Shown here: positions 1 to 5,508 of the stretch, in pieces
How the letters are laid out: every line of letters starts with the position of its first letter
Numbering within the stretch: position 1 is the stretch's first letter
IMG/VR virus record: IMGVR_UViG_3300008267_000337
Location: 1 to 25,018 of that record
DNA length: 25,018 nucleotides
Direction: 5' to 3' (one strand)
DNA from: a virus
The notes under the pieces: generated by a model
What the model saw: the letters and a program-made list of their open reading frames with translations, nothing else
Told to the model about the DNA's origin: nothing
Databases searched by the model: none
Made by a program: the position numbers and the translations under genes

Positions 1-2
1 GA

Positions 3-140
3 GATAATGACCATGCCTATGCAGAGAAGCAGTATAATAAGAAGTACTATGAGGCTGGCTACAAGGGCTTCACATTATGCAGGGGATTTGTCAAGCATAT
101 AGGTCACTTACATTCACTAAAGAAACTACAAGTAAGATGA
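3..140 (+). CDS. C-terminal end of an unidentified protein (cut by window edge)
   Basis: The frame is open from the window edge and ends at TGA 138-140, giving the last 45 residues of a protein whose start lies upstream. The visible part is rich in Tyr, Lys and His (it begins DNDHAYAEKQYNKKYYEAGY) and has no motif I recognise. Its stop overlaps the next start as ATGA at 137-140, the same coupling used by many genes here, which supports both calls. No function can be assigned. Confidence 0.6.
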   Translation, partial: DNDHAYAEKQYNKKYYEAGYKGFTLCRGFVKHIGHLHSLKKLQVR

Positions 141-367
141 AAGCAACACTAACCTTTAATCTGGATGATTCAGATGATGCAATTGAACACTTTAGATGCA
201 TCAAGTCACTTGACATGGCACTCTTTATATTTGACTTTGCTGCCAAGCTCAGAGACCTTACCGATACTTCAGAGGATGGCAAGCACATTGATGAGGCTCA
301 CATCTGGGAGAAGTGGGAGGAGACTATGGAAGCTTATGACCTAAACCTAAACAGGCTAGTAATATGA
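137..367 (+). CDS. Small acidic phage protein of unknown function (76 aa)
   Basis: An upstream ATG at 77 exists in this frame, but I prefer ATG 137 because it forms an ATGA overlap with the preceding gene and gives a natural N terminus (MKATLTFNLDD). The stretch between 77 and 137 is already used by the upstream gene in another frame. The product starts with a short beta-like segment and continues into a helical, acidic body (SLDMALFIFDFAAKLRDL). Small phage proteins starting MKATLTFNL are familiar to me from tailed phages but have no assigned role. Its stop overlaps the next start as ATGA at 364-367, so it is probably translationally coupled. Function unknown. Confidence 0.65.
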   Translation: MKATLTFNLDDSDDAIEHFRCIKSLDMALFIFDFAAKLRDLTDTSEDGKHIDEAHIWEKWEETMEAYDLNLNRLVI

Positions 368-543
368 CACAGCTAGAGCAATTGTTGGTTATTGTCAACA
401 AGGAGATAGGCAGTAAGGAGATCATGATGGACAAGGAGAAGCTGCTGCCTGTGAACTCTTTCTACTATGCCGGAGGGCATAGCGCATTGATGTATGTAAA
501 GCACATTATTGAGCGACTAATTGAAGAAGAAGATGGAGAGTAA
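364..543 (+). CDS. Small hypothetical protein (59 aa)
   Basis: This short frame runs from ATG 364 to TAA 541-543. Both ends fit the gene chain: ATGA overlap with the previous stop at 364-367, and an 11-base overlap with the next gene starting at 533. The product is mostly helical and charged, with a Glu-rich C terminus (ERLIEEEDGE) and a central FYYAGGHSALMYVKHI stretch. There is no motif I recognise. Without this gene, positions 368-532 would be an unusual gap in a densely packed operon. Confidence 0.6.
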   Translation: MTQLEQLLVIVNKEIGSKEIMMDKEKLLPVNSFYYAGGHSALMYVKHIIERLIEEEDGE

Positions 544-742
544 AACAGCAGTGGAGTGGTTATTCAATAGCCTCTGGGAAGAGCCAAAAGATAAGATGAC
601 CTGGCATGCTATTCTGGAAAAGGCAAAGGCAATGGAGAAAGAACAGATAGTGGAGGCATTTAATTCAGGTCAGGCTAAAGAGGCTTCTGAATGCTTCTGG
701 ACTAAGGGCAACTTTTACTTTGAAAATAAATATGGAAAATAA
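533..742 (+). CDS. Small helical phage protein, tandem paralogue copy A (69 aa)
   Basis: The start is placed at ATG 533 (MESKTAVEWLF) rather than ATG 521, because the neighbouring paralogue at 732 begins the same way (MENKQTAVEWLF). Both proteins share TAVEWLF, SLWEEPKDKMTW and KAKAMEK/R at the same spacing, then diverge. The motif TAVEWL near the N terminus is common in small proteins of phages and Bacteroidota genomes, but I know of no function. The C-terminal third (from about residue 40) is unrelated to copy B. It overlaps the gene before (11 bases) and after (11 bases). Confidence 0.7.
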   Translation: MESKTAVEWLFNSLWEEPKDKMTWHAILEKAKAMEKEQIVEAFNSGQAKEASECFWTKGNFYFENKYGK

Positions 743-851
743 ACAGACAGCAGTTGAGTGGCTATTCCAGAGCCTCTGGGAAGAGCCAAAGGATAAGATG
801 ACCTGGCAGTCAATACTTCAGAAAGCCAAAGCAATGGAGAGAGACCAGATT
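545..851 (+). repeat. Tandem gene-fragment duplication (545-649 and 747-851)
   Basis: Segments 545-649 and 747-851 align without gaps at an offset of 202 bases. They include an identical run covering the codons for SLWEEPK and a second for DKMTW. Differences are largely third-position. The flanking codons and the 3' halves of the two genes do not align, so only the N-terminal module is duplicated. Confidence 0.75.
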
Positions 852-953
852 GAGCAGGCTCATGAGGATGCATTCATAAGCATGAACATGGCATTCAGAG
901 CAGCACATAGGGCAGAGGCTTACTATGATGAAACCTATTCCGCACAGAAGTAA
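732..953 (+). CDS. Small helical phage protein, tandem paralogue copy B (73 aa)
   Basis: This is a paralogue of the gene at 533-742, with the same N-terminal block (TAVEWLF, SLWEEPKDKMTW, KAKAMERDQI) and a different C-terminal half rich in Ala, His and Tyr (FRAAHRAEAYYDETYSAQK). Start ATG 732 is chosen by alignment with copy A; an in-frame ATG at 720 would add four residues inside copy A. The two copies are still very similar at the DNA level in the shared block, so the duplication looks fairly recent or has been homogenised. Function unknown. Confidence 0.7.
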   Translation: MENKQTAVEWLFQSLWEEPKDKMTWQSILQKAKAMERDQIEQAHEDAFISMNMAFRAAHRAEAYYDETYSAQK

Positions 954-988
954 TGCAAAAGATTTAATTTGCCGTAGATTAATGCACT

Positions 989-1216
989 ATGAATCATCAA
1001 TCACAAATCGAAGAACTTATTGACTTCATCATTGACTGTAAGGATGACATTGATGTCAATGATATATTAATCAAAGCCGAGCTTATCAACATGCGAAGTA
1101 AGCCCAGGCAAGTAGGCTGGTACTTCAATGGGAAGCTCTACTCTGACCTTGATGAACTTAAAGGCAGAACCATGTCAGAGTCTAATAAACCTAAACCACT
1201 ATACTACTATTCATAA
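989..1216 (+). CDS. Hypothetical protein (75 aa)
   Basis: The frame runs from ATG 989 to TAA 1214-1216 and overlaps the next start as TAATG. The N-terminal half is acidic and helical (IEELIDFIIDCKDDIDVNDIL). The C-terminal half contains VGWYFNGKLYSDLDEL and a polar tail ending PLYYYS. Base composition is like the rest of the phage, unlike the AT-rich gene that follows. The 35-base gap upstream (954-988) has no confident promoter. Function unknown. Confidence 0.6.
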   Translation: MNHQSQIEELIDFIIDCKDDIDVNDILIKAELINMRSKPRQVGWYFNGKLYSDLDELKGRTMSESNKPKPLYYYS

Positions 1217-1617
1217 TGGGAGTGCTTAAAGAAATACCTCTTATTCAAGAATTATACTTAAGAGATAATTTTAGATGGAGTTATGACCAAAAAAAATATA
1301 TTAAAACTGATTGTATAATGGATGCTGATGATTGGTTAAATATTTTAGTTGGCAAAAAATATTTTAGAGAAAATCAAATAGATTATTTTGGTGATAATCA
1401 TGATTTTAATGAGGATATTTTTTTATGGTTACAAGGAGGTGGATGTTATGAAAAAGAAACACTTGAAATATTTGGAGAACTAATTTTATTGCTTCAAAAA
1501 TGTGAGGAAAAAGAATTCTACGAATTAGCATTTAATATTAATTACATAATTAATATGATAGGCAATGCCATAAAAGCAGTAAAAATATTTGAAGAAACTT
1601 ATGATTTGCCTTTTTAA
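1216..1617 (+). CDS. AT-rich hypothetical protein (133 aa)
   Basis: The frame starts at ATG 1216 in a TAATG overlap with the previous stop. The product is acidic and rich in aromatic and Asn/Ile/Lys residues, with YFGDNHDFNEDIFLWLQGGG in the middle and a helical C terminus (INMIGNAIKAVKIFEETYDL). The DNA is much richer in A and T than its neighbours and uses AT-ending codons such as AAA, ATT and GAT almost throughout. The change is sharp at both gene ends. This suggests recent acquisition of a single gene (a moron). I recognise no domain. Confidence 0.65.
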   Translation: MGVLKEIPLIQELYLRDNFRWSYDQKKYIKTDCIMDADDWLNILVGKKYFRENQIDYFGDNHDFNEDIFLWLQGGGCYEKETLEIFGELILLLQKCEEKEFYELAFNINYIINMIGNAIKAVKIFEETYDLPF

Positions 1618-1619
1618 CT

Positions 1620-1880
1620 ATGGGAGATATTCTTAGCAGTTATCTAGAGAGCCTGCCGGATGCTGATCCATTGCAGGCAGTCAATCACCCTATCCACTAT
1701 GGAGGGCAAGACAGTACCTATGAGGCTATCAAGGTCATTGAAGCTTGGAAGCTAGGCTTCTGCTTGGGCAATGTCATTAAGTACATATCAAGAGCTGGTA
1801 AAAAAGGCAGCAAGCTAGAAGACCTAAAGAAGGCTCAATGGTATCTCAATCGGGAGATTGAGAAGTTATGCGAAAAGTAG
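1620..1880 (+). CDS. DUF3310-like protein (86 aa)
   Basis: The central part matches the pattern I know for DUF3310: NHPIHY at residues 22-27, then YEAIKVIEAW, LGFCLGNVIKYISRAGKK around residues 45-62, and EDLKKAQWYLNREIE at 67-81. Proteins of this family are small, widespread in phages and sometimes annotated as nucleotide-kinase-like, but the biochemical role is not established. Codon use and base composition match the phage core and contrast with the AT-rich genes on both sides. It starts two bases after the upstream stop, and its last 13 bases overlap the start of the next gene. Confidence 0.8.
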   Translation: MGDILSSYLESLPDADPLQAVNHPIHYGGQDSTYEAIKVIEAWKLGFCLGNVIKYISRAGKKGSKLEDLKKAQWYLNREIEKLCEK

Positions 1881-2185
1881 AATTAGATAATATAAGCAAT
1901 AATCCTAATGTGCTATTATGTGCTGTTATGGATATAAATGAGATTACAAATAAACTTAATCAAGTGAATGGATGCTCATTTAATTATATTTTGTGCTTAG
2001 AAAATGAGATAGTATATATAGGATATAGCAGCAGACTTTGTATGAGATTACACCAGCATAAATATGATAAAGATTTTGATAAAGTAATTCTTATTGAATT
2101 GACAGATAAAAAGGCTGCAAGATTATTGGAAAAGAATTTAATCAAGCAATATAAACCAAAATTAAATTATCAGTATTTACACTAA
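1868..2185 (+). CDS. GIY-YIG nuclease-like protein (105 aa)
   Basis: Residues 38-100 fit a minimal GIY-YIG fold: NYILC at 39-43 in place of GIY, VYIGYSS at 49-55 for YIG, the conserved Arg in LCMRLHQHK (R60), and a Glu in RLLEKNLIKQYKPKLN (E88) where the metal-binding Glu normally sits. This family includes homing endonucleases, UvrC-type nucleases and small stand-alone phage proteins, so the exact role is open. There is no DNA-binding extension, and the 35-residue N-terminal region is unfamiliar. The gene is strongly AT-rich, the composition change falling at the end of the DUF3310 gene it overlaps. It may be a mobile or accessory gene. Confidence 0.65.
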   Translation: MRKVELDNISNNPNVLLCAVMDINEITNKLNQVNGCSFNYILCLENEIVYIGYSSRLCMRLHQHKYDKDFDKVILIELTDKKAARLLEKNLIKQYKPKLNYQYLH

Positions 2186-2186
2186 A

Positions 2187-2223
2187 TGCATCTAATTCGA
2201 TGAAATTGACATTGATTAGTGCA
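2187..2223. terminator. Imperfect inverted repeat between convergent genes; possible bidirectional terminator
   Basis: Between two convergent stops, TGCA-CTAAT (one-base bulge) at 2187-2195 pairs with ATTAGTGCA at 2215-2223, with a further ATG/CAT pairing inside. No long U-tract follows on either strand, so the termination role is inferred mainly from position. Confidence 0.4.
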
Positions 2224-2225
2224 GG

Positions 2226-3260
2226 CTAAGGTCTTACAAACCCCTGCTGAATCAGCCCGGCATTATCGCAATTAAAGCACAGACCTTCACCTCTTAGGTT
2301 CAGTTGCCTAGCCCAGATGGCAAGGCTTTGCTGATAGCCCTCAAGGAAGGTAGCCATAGCTCTCTCAGTGAACTCTCTGTTGCCTTGGCTAAAGTAGTTA
2401 GCCCTTGGTGATGCAACCTTTTGCCAGAGTATCTGGTAGCATAATAGGTTTGCCCAGGCATCCAGAAGAAACTCTCTCTGTTGGCAGATAAAGCTATCAA
2501 GTGAGCAGAGAAGCTGAGCATCCATATAGACTCCTGACTGGCTATTATCCTGACTCCATGAGTCTCCAAAGCCATAGCCTAGAGGAGCAGTAACCGGGAA
2601 GATGCTCCAGCCATTGCGCCAGAGATAGGTAAACCTAGAGGCACACTCCAAGTCCATCTGCGCCCAGCCATAGTCTGAGAACATGCCTGTGCTGGTAGGT
2701 AGGTTAGTGCAGTCTACTGCTACCATGATGTTGAGCTTATCGAAGTCAGAGTAGAACTCTTTATTGACAGGCACATAGTTCATGCCTTCCACCAGGTCAG
2801 CTGTGCCTGACTCTAGCAGCTTACCATCTTGGGTCTGATAGATGTACCAGTCAATGCCATTGACAGCAGGGCCAGCATTATATATGTATATCTGCTTCAC
2901 CCTCATACTAAGATACTTGCTGCCTTGGATGCTGACAAAAGTTCCCTTAAGAATTGCCTCCGCTGGTACTGTCTGCACTTGTTGCCATTGCTGCACAAAG
3001 CTTTTCCGTGTTTGGAAAAGCACCTGATCTAGCTGTGCTTCTGCTGAGCTGAATAGTGCAGCCTGCACATCACGCTTGAGCCTTACATAGCTTACAGCTT
3101 GTGCTGAGTTCCACATGCCCACATAAGACACTTGCTCCGGTGTGGCTATCTTATCCAGCAGCTCCGAACTCATGCCCGGGTAATCGTTTATGTATAGGCC
3201 AGAGAGAGGCTGACCTGTGGTACAGCCCTTGAGTCCGATGTAATCTTCGAGGCAATTCAT
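2226..3260 (-). CDS. Putative phage structural protein (344 aa)
   Basis: The product begins MNCLEDYIGLKGC and ends near CFNCDNAGLIQQGFVRP, with a Cys pair at each end. N-terminal residues 18-50 (SGLYINDYPGM, then LDKIATPEQ) resemble a type of large conserved protein I associate with virion gene clusters of Bacteroidota phages. The middle (about residues 100-220) looks beta-rich and the C-terminal third helical. It is the last gene of the leftward virion and lysis array, and its stop faces the plus-strand genes. It could be a tail-tip, neck or head component. No enzymatic motif is visible. The spacing to the upstream membrane gene is only 9 bases. Confidence 0.6.
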   Translation of the reverse strand: MNCLEDYIGLKGCTTGQPLSGLYINDYPGMSSELLDKIATPEQVSYVGMWNSAQAVSYVRLKRDVQAALFSSAEAQLDQVLFQTRKSFVQQWQQVQTVPAEAILKGTFVSIQGSKYLSMRVKQIYIYNAGPAVNGIDWYIYQTQDGKLLESGTADLVEGMNYVPVNKEFYSDFDKLNIMVAVDCTNLPTSTGMFSDYGWAQMDLECASRFTYLWRNGWSIFPVTAPLGYGFGDSWSQDNSQSGVYMDAQLLCSLDSFICQQREFLLDAWANLLCYQILWQKVASPRANYFSQGNREFTERAMATFLEGYQQSLAIWARQLNLRGEGLCFNCDNAGLIQQGFVRP

Positions 3261-3269
3261 GGTGCTAAA

Positions 3270-3500
3270 TTAAGCATTATCAGAGTTATTGTGACCTGCT
3301 GCCGGAATGCGGAAAATCTTACTAGTCAATGCTGCCCATGAGCCAAGTACCTGGGCAAGTATAAACATCAGCACCGAATCAGAAGCAGCTACCTGATTGG
3401 TCTTATAGAGATAGCCTACTCCTAAGAGCAGGCCGACTAAGACAAGACTTGTGCAAGTGTAGGCATACACTTGGAATCTCTTGCCAAAGCTGTTGAGCAT
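3270..3500 (-). CDS. Two-helix membrane protein, holin candidate (76 aa)
   Basis: Two hydrophobic segments are visible: residues about 12-32 (YTCTSLVLVGLLLGVGYLY) and about 43-61 (VLMFILAQVLGSWAALTSKI), joined by a short polar loop. The C-terminal tail is polar. Size and topology fit a class II-type holin, and the gene lies three genes downstream of an M15 peptidase, as in many phage lysis cassettes. Holins are too diverse to identify by sequence alone, so this is a context call. It shares a base with the upstream gene's stop at position 3500. Confidence 0.5.
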   Translation of the reverse strand: MLNSFGKRFQVYAYTCTSLVLVGLLLGVGYLYKTNQVAASDSVLMFILAQVLGSWAALTSKIFRIPAAGHNNSDNA

Positions 3501-3820
3501 TATAGCTTGGGGAAAAGCCCCTTGATCAGGCCACCTAAGAACCTACCCCTCCTCTCTGCTCTCTCACTCTTGAAGCTCTTTGTCTGGGTGCATGAGTCAA
3601 GGTAGATGACTGTCTCTGCCAGTGCCTTATTCTGAGCTTTAAGGCTATCAACTCTTGCCGACATATTAGCTGTCCGGTAGAGGCACTTGACTGACATGCT
3701 ATCTGACTGTTCAATGAATGACTCCAGTCTGTTATGGGTCTTGTTCGCATTATACACATCAAGTCCAATGTAGGCAACAAAGACCAGCATCAGAAATAAA
3801 GTATCCTTCTGAATGTTCAT
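3500..3820 (-). CDS. Single-pass membrane coiled-coil protein (106 aa), possible spanin-like or lysis-associated
   Basis: An N-terminal hydrophobic segment (residues about 8-22, LFLMLVFVAYIGLDVY) is followed by a heptad-like helical region (about 28-78, with RVDSLKAQNKALAETVIYL) and a basic tail (SERAERRGRFLGGLIKGLF). This resembles the layout of i-spanin-like or other membrane-anchored lysis proteins, but no lipobox partner is evident, so the assignment is tentative. It overlaps the upstream gene by 4 bases and the downstream holin candidate by one base. Confidence 0.55.
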   Translation of the reverse strand: MNIQKDTLFLMLVFVAYIGLDVYNANKTHNRLESFIEQSDSMSVKCLYRTANMSARVDSLKAQNKALAETVIYLDSCTQTKSFKSERAERRGRFLGGLIKGLFPKL

Positions 3821-4110
3821 TTGAATAACTTTTTAAATTGCAAATAAAGCTTCTTATACCCGGTCATCATTACCACCTCCCCTTTCTCATCAGGCCATAG
3901 CTCCTTAACTACTAGCCTCTTGTGGATGTCTGAGGCAATCACAAACAACCTATATAGCAGAATGACTGCCCAGCCGTGTGAGTAAGCCCATGCCTCAAGG
4001 TCATTGTAAAATTGCAAGTCAGGATTAGTCAATTTAGTCAGGAGGATAGCACCATAGGCAGGCATATCATTCAAGAACTTCACCAGCTCTGCCTTGATTA
4101 ACATATTCAT
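3817..4110 (-). CDS. Hypothetical protein between lysis genes (97 aa)
   Basis: The product has one moderately hydrophobic helix (WAVILLYRLFVIASDI, about residues 47-62) and a basic C terminus (YKKLYLQFKKLFK). It starts in a TAATG overlap with the stop of the M15 peptidase gene and ends in an ATGA overlap with the next gene, so all four genes from 4484 to 3270 are probably co-translated. A lysis or membrane-associated role would fit the neighbourhood, but I recognise no family. Confidence 0.55.
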   Translation of the reverse strand: MNMLIKAELVKFLNDMPAYGAILLTKLTNPDLQFYNDLEAWAYSHGWAVILLYRLFVIASDIHKRLVVKELWPDEKGEVVMMTGYKKLYLQFKKLFK

Positions 4111-4484
4111 TAGTATGTCCAGATGAGAGACTGTGGCTTAGTAGGGTCACAGTCTACATGTACGAATGTGCCATCAATGCCTATGCGCTTGAACCCAGCC
4201 TCAAGCAGGGCATTGATAATAGTGAATCTAGAAGCTGAGTCATTGCAATGAATATCAGCTGCCCATCCACCTAAGTGAGGTGAGTTAGTCACAGCCTTAT
4301 AGCCACGCTTCTGCAGGCTGACATTATGAGCCTTGGTTCTGAAGCCTGAGTTAATCTTGAATGGTATGCCAGCAATTGCTCTGGCCTTGTCGAGCTTAAT
4401 CAAGAACTCCTCCTTCATGTTGCTCCCTGAACCAGGTGCATCTGGTGAGTCGAATTCAGAAAGTGTAAAGTGCTTCAGTTGCAT
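4110..4484 (-). CDS. M15-family peptidase, probable endolysin (124 aa)
   Basis: The zinc-site pattern of the M15A group is present: H70 in SPHLGG, D77 in WAADIH and H109 in FVHVD, with the conserved Arg of SGFRT (R49). Family members are D-Ala-D-Ala carboxypeptidases or L-Ala-D-Glu endopeptidases that cut peptidoglycan cross-links. The opening (LKHFTLSEFDSPDAPGSG) is typical of phage members, and 124 residues is normal for the single-domain form. No signal peptide is visible, so export would need the holin candidate downstream. A virion-associated role is possible, but the position beside membrane proteins favours lysis. Confidence 0.88.
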   Translation of the reverse strand: MQLKHFTLSEFDSPDAPGSGSNMKEEFLIKLDKARAIAGIPFKINSGFRTKAHNVSLQKRGYKAVTNSPHLGGWAADIHCNDSASRFTIINALLEAGFKRIGIDGTFVHVDCDPTKPQSLIWTY

Positions 4485-4493
4485 TCTGTAAAG

Positions 4494-4727
4494 TTAGTTA
4501 ACCCTTGTGAATTTTTTTGCTGCACTTTTTACAGCTTTTTTCCCGACACATCCCCAAGCCTTCCGGCTTAAGTCATTGGCACAGGGAGGGTTCTTGCACT
4601 TCTTAATGCCAGAAGACCTTGCACAGTAGTTGTCTCCCTTCGGAGTACCAGGTGCAATGCTGTAACCTTTCGCTCCGAACTTGACAGTCTTACCGCCAAC
4701 TTTAGTTTTAAACTTCTTATCTGCCAT
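4494..4727 (-). CDS. Small basic Cys-containing phage protein (77 aa)
   Basis: The protein is very Lys-rich (FKTKVGGKTVKFGAKGYSI at the start, KKAVKSAAKKF at the end) with a central GDNYCARSSGIKKCKNPPCANDLSRKAWGC segment. Its four Cys residues (C..C..C..C) could bind zinc. I recall small phage proteins with a similar central pattern (YCARS, KKC, CANDLSRK), but their role is unknown to me. The charge suggests nucleic-acid binding, for example with packaged DNA. It starts in a TAATG overlap with the upstream 41-residue basic protein, so the two are probably made together. Confidence 0.7.
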   Translation of the reverse strand: MADKKFKTKVGGKTVKFGAKGYSIAPGTPKGDNYCARSSGIKKCKNPPCANDLSRKAWGCVGKKAVKSAAKKFTRVN

Positions 4728-4852
4728 TATCTCCCTTGTCCTCTGTACTTCTTCTGTCTGCCTTCCTTTGGCCTTCTGGCCTTTCGATGCTTGCCTTCTC
4801 TTCGCTTGCCGAAGTTAATCTTAACCGATGACTCTTTACTTGCCTTTTTCAT
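4727..4852 (-). CDS. 41-residue highly basic mini-protein
   Basis: A short frame reads from ATG 4852 to TAA 4729-4727. Of 41 residues about half are Lys, Arg or Gly (GKRREGKHRKARRPKEGRQK in the middle), and it ends KKYRGQGR. Its stop overlaps the next start as TAATG, the same coupling seen across this operon, which makes it a credible gene despite its size. Such a charge suggests DNA or RNA binding, possibly neutralising packaged DNA. It is the first gene of the minus-strand set facing the divergent gene at 4902. Confidence 0.65.
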   Translation of the reverse strand: MKKASKESSVKINFGKRREGKHRKARRPKEGRQKKYRGQGR

Positions 4853-4877
4853 AATGTAAATATCCTAATTTATCACT

Positions 4878-4885
4878 TACTTTTG
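4878..4885 (+). promoter_or_regulatory. Bacteroidota-type -7 promoter element (TACTTTTG)
   Basis: TACTTTTG matches the TAnnTTTG consensus in the only divergent intergenic gap (4853-4901) and lies 16 bases before the start at 4902. No clear -33 TTG is seen at the expected distance, so strength is uncertain. A promoter is expected here because this plus-strand gene has no upstream neighbour. Confidence 0.5.
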
Positions 4886-4901
4886 TAATCCATTATGAGC
4901 C

Positions 4902-5402
4902 TTGAAGATAACATTTACAGAACGAGAAATGGAGCTGCTCCGGGTACTTGCCAAGGGCAGGCACTTCTTAAAGGATCAGGCTAATCCTAACCGATATAAG
5001 CAGCACTGGGGCAATGACCAGCAGACTGCTGACATGCTTGGAGTGATGGGTGAGTATGCAGTCAGTAAGGCACTAAAGATTCCAATGGACATGAGTTGTG
5101 GCCTAGAGGGAGATGGAGGCACAGACCTAATGATGGATGAGTATAACCTAGATGTCAAGACTACCAAGTACAAGACAGGTAGGCTAGTCTTCAATCTGAA
5201 TGATGAGCTAAAGGCTGATGTCTACATCTTATGCTGGGCAATTCAAGAGGCAGCAGAGGTAATCCTTCAGGGATATATTAGAAAGCAAAGCATGGCTTCT
5301 GTAATGGTCAAGCAGAACTTAGGGCATGGAATGCGAAATGTCATTGAGCAGAGGCATCTAAAACCCATCTCCCTACTTATTGCTTATAGGGAGAAAAAGT
5401 AG
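4902..5402 (+). CDS. PD-(D/E)XK nuclease-like protein (166 aa)
   Basis: The order GVMGEYAVSKAL (E51), then GGTDL (D75), then LDVKTT (D84, K86) and a strand-rich region ADVYILCW fits the PD-(D/E)XK fold, where the acidic residues and Lys coordinate metal for DNA cleavage. Phage members include Holliday-junction resolvases, exonucleases and restriction-like enzymes; which applies is not clear. The start at 4902 is TTG, giving MKITFTEREMELL. An in-frame ATG at 4929 would remove nine residues and is the alternative. It is the only plus-strand gene inside an otherwise minus-strand block and sits just after a TAnnTTTG element, so it is probably transcribed alone. Confidence 0.65.
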   Translation: MKITFTEREMELLRVLAKGRHFLKDQANPNRYKQHWGNDQQTADMLGVMGEYAVSKALKIPMDMSCGLEGDGGTDLMMDEYNLDVKTTKYKTGRLVFNLNDELKADVYILCWAIQEAAEVILQGYIRKQSMASVMVKQNLGHGMRNVIEQRHLKPISLLIAYREKK

Positions 5403-5443
5403 GGTGAAAGTGTGACAAATTGGAACAGGTTGTAATTACTTTG

Positions 5444-5508
5444 TAACCACTTTGAACCACTTTCAGAACCACCTTGAACCACTTTCAGAACCACCTTTAG
5501 AACCACCT
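5444..5508. repeat. Periodic AACCAC repeat with an exact 22-bp tandem duplication
   Basis: Six AACCAC units start at 5445, 5455, 5467, 5477, 5489 and 5501 (spacings 10, 12, 10, 12, 12). Within them the 22-bp unit at 5454-5475 is repeated exactly at 5476-5497. The array fills most of the gap between the convergent genes ending at 5402 and 5507. The near-helical spacing is compatible with protein binding on one face of DNA, but simple slippage could also create it. Confidence 0.8.

Noticed and set aside
954-988. Promoter before the gene at 989 (TTTAATTTG)
   Set aside because: Spacing within the element does not fit TAnnTTTG and no -33 element is present; too weak to list.
3535-3780. Alternative minus-strand frame inside the coiled-coil membrane gene
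   Set aside because: Same region in another frame without membrane segment or coupling to neighbours; the 3500-3820 frame fits the gene chain.
4895-4984. A 29-residue frame starting at ATG 4895
   Set aside because: It overlaps the nuclease-like gene in another frame, is very short and has no coupling to a neighbour; treated as chance.
5403-5506. Read-through extension of the MuF protein into the repeat (the repeat would encode Val, Gly and Ser-rich residues)
   Set aside because: Requires suppression of TAG at 5509-5507 and ends at a TAA soon after inside the antisense gene; no supporting signal.
5444-5508. CRISPR array
   Set aside because: Units are adjacent with no unique spacers and the repeat is only 22 bp in two exact copies; no cas genes nearby.
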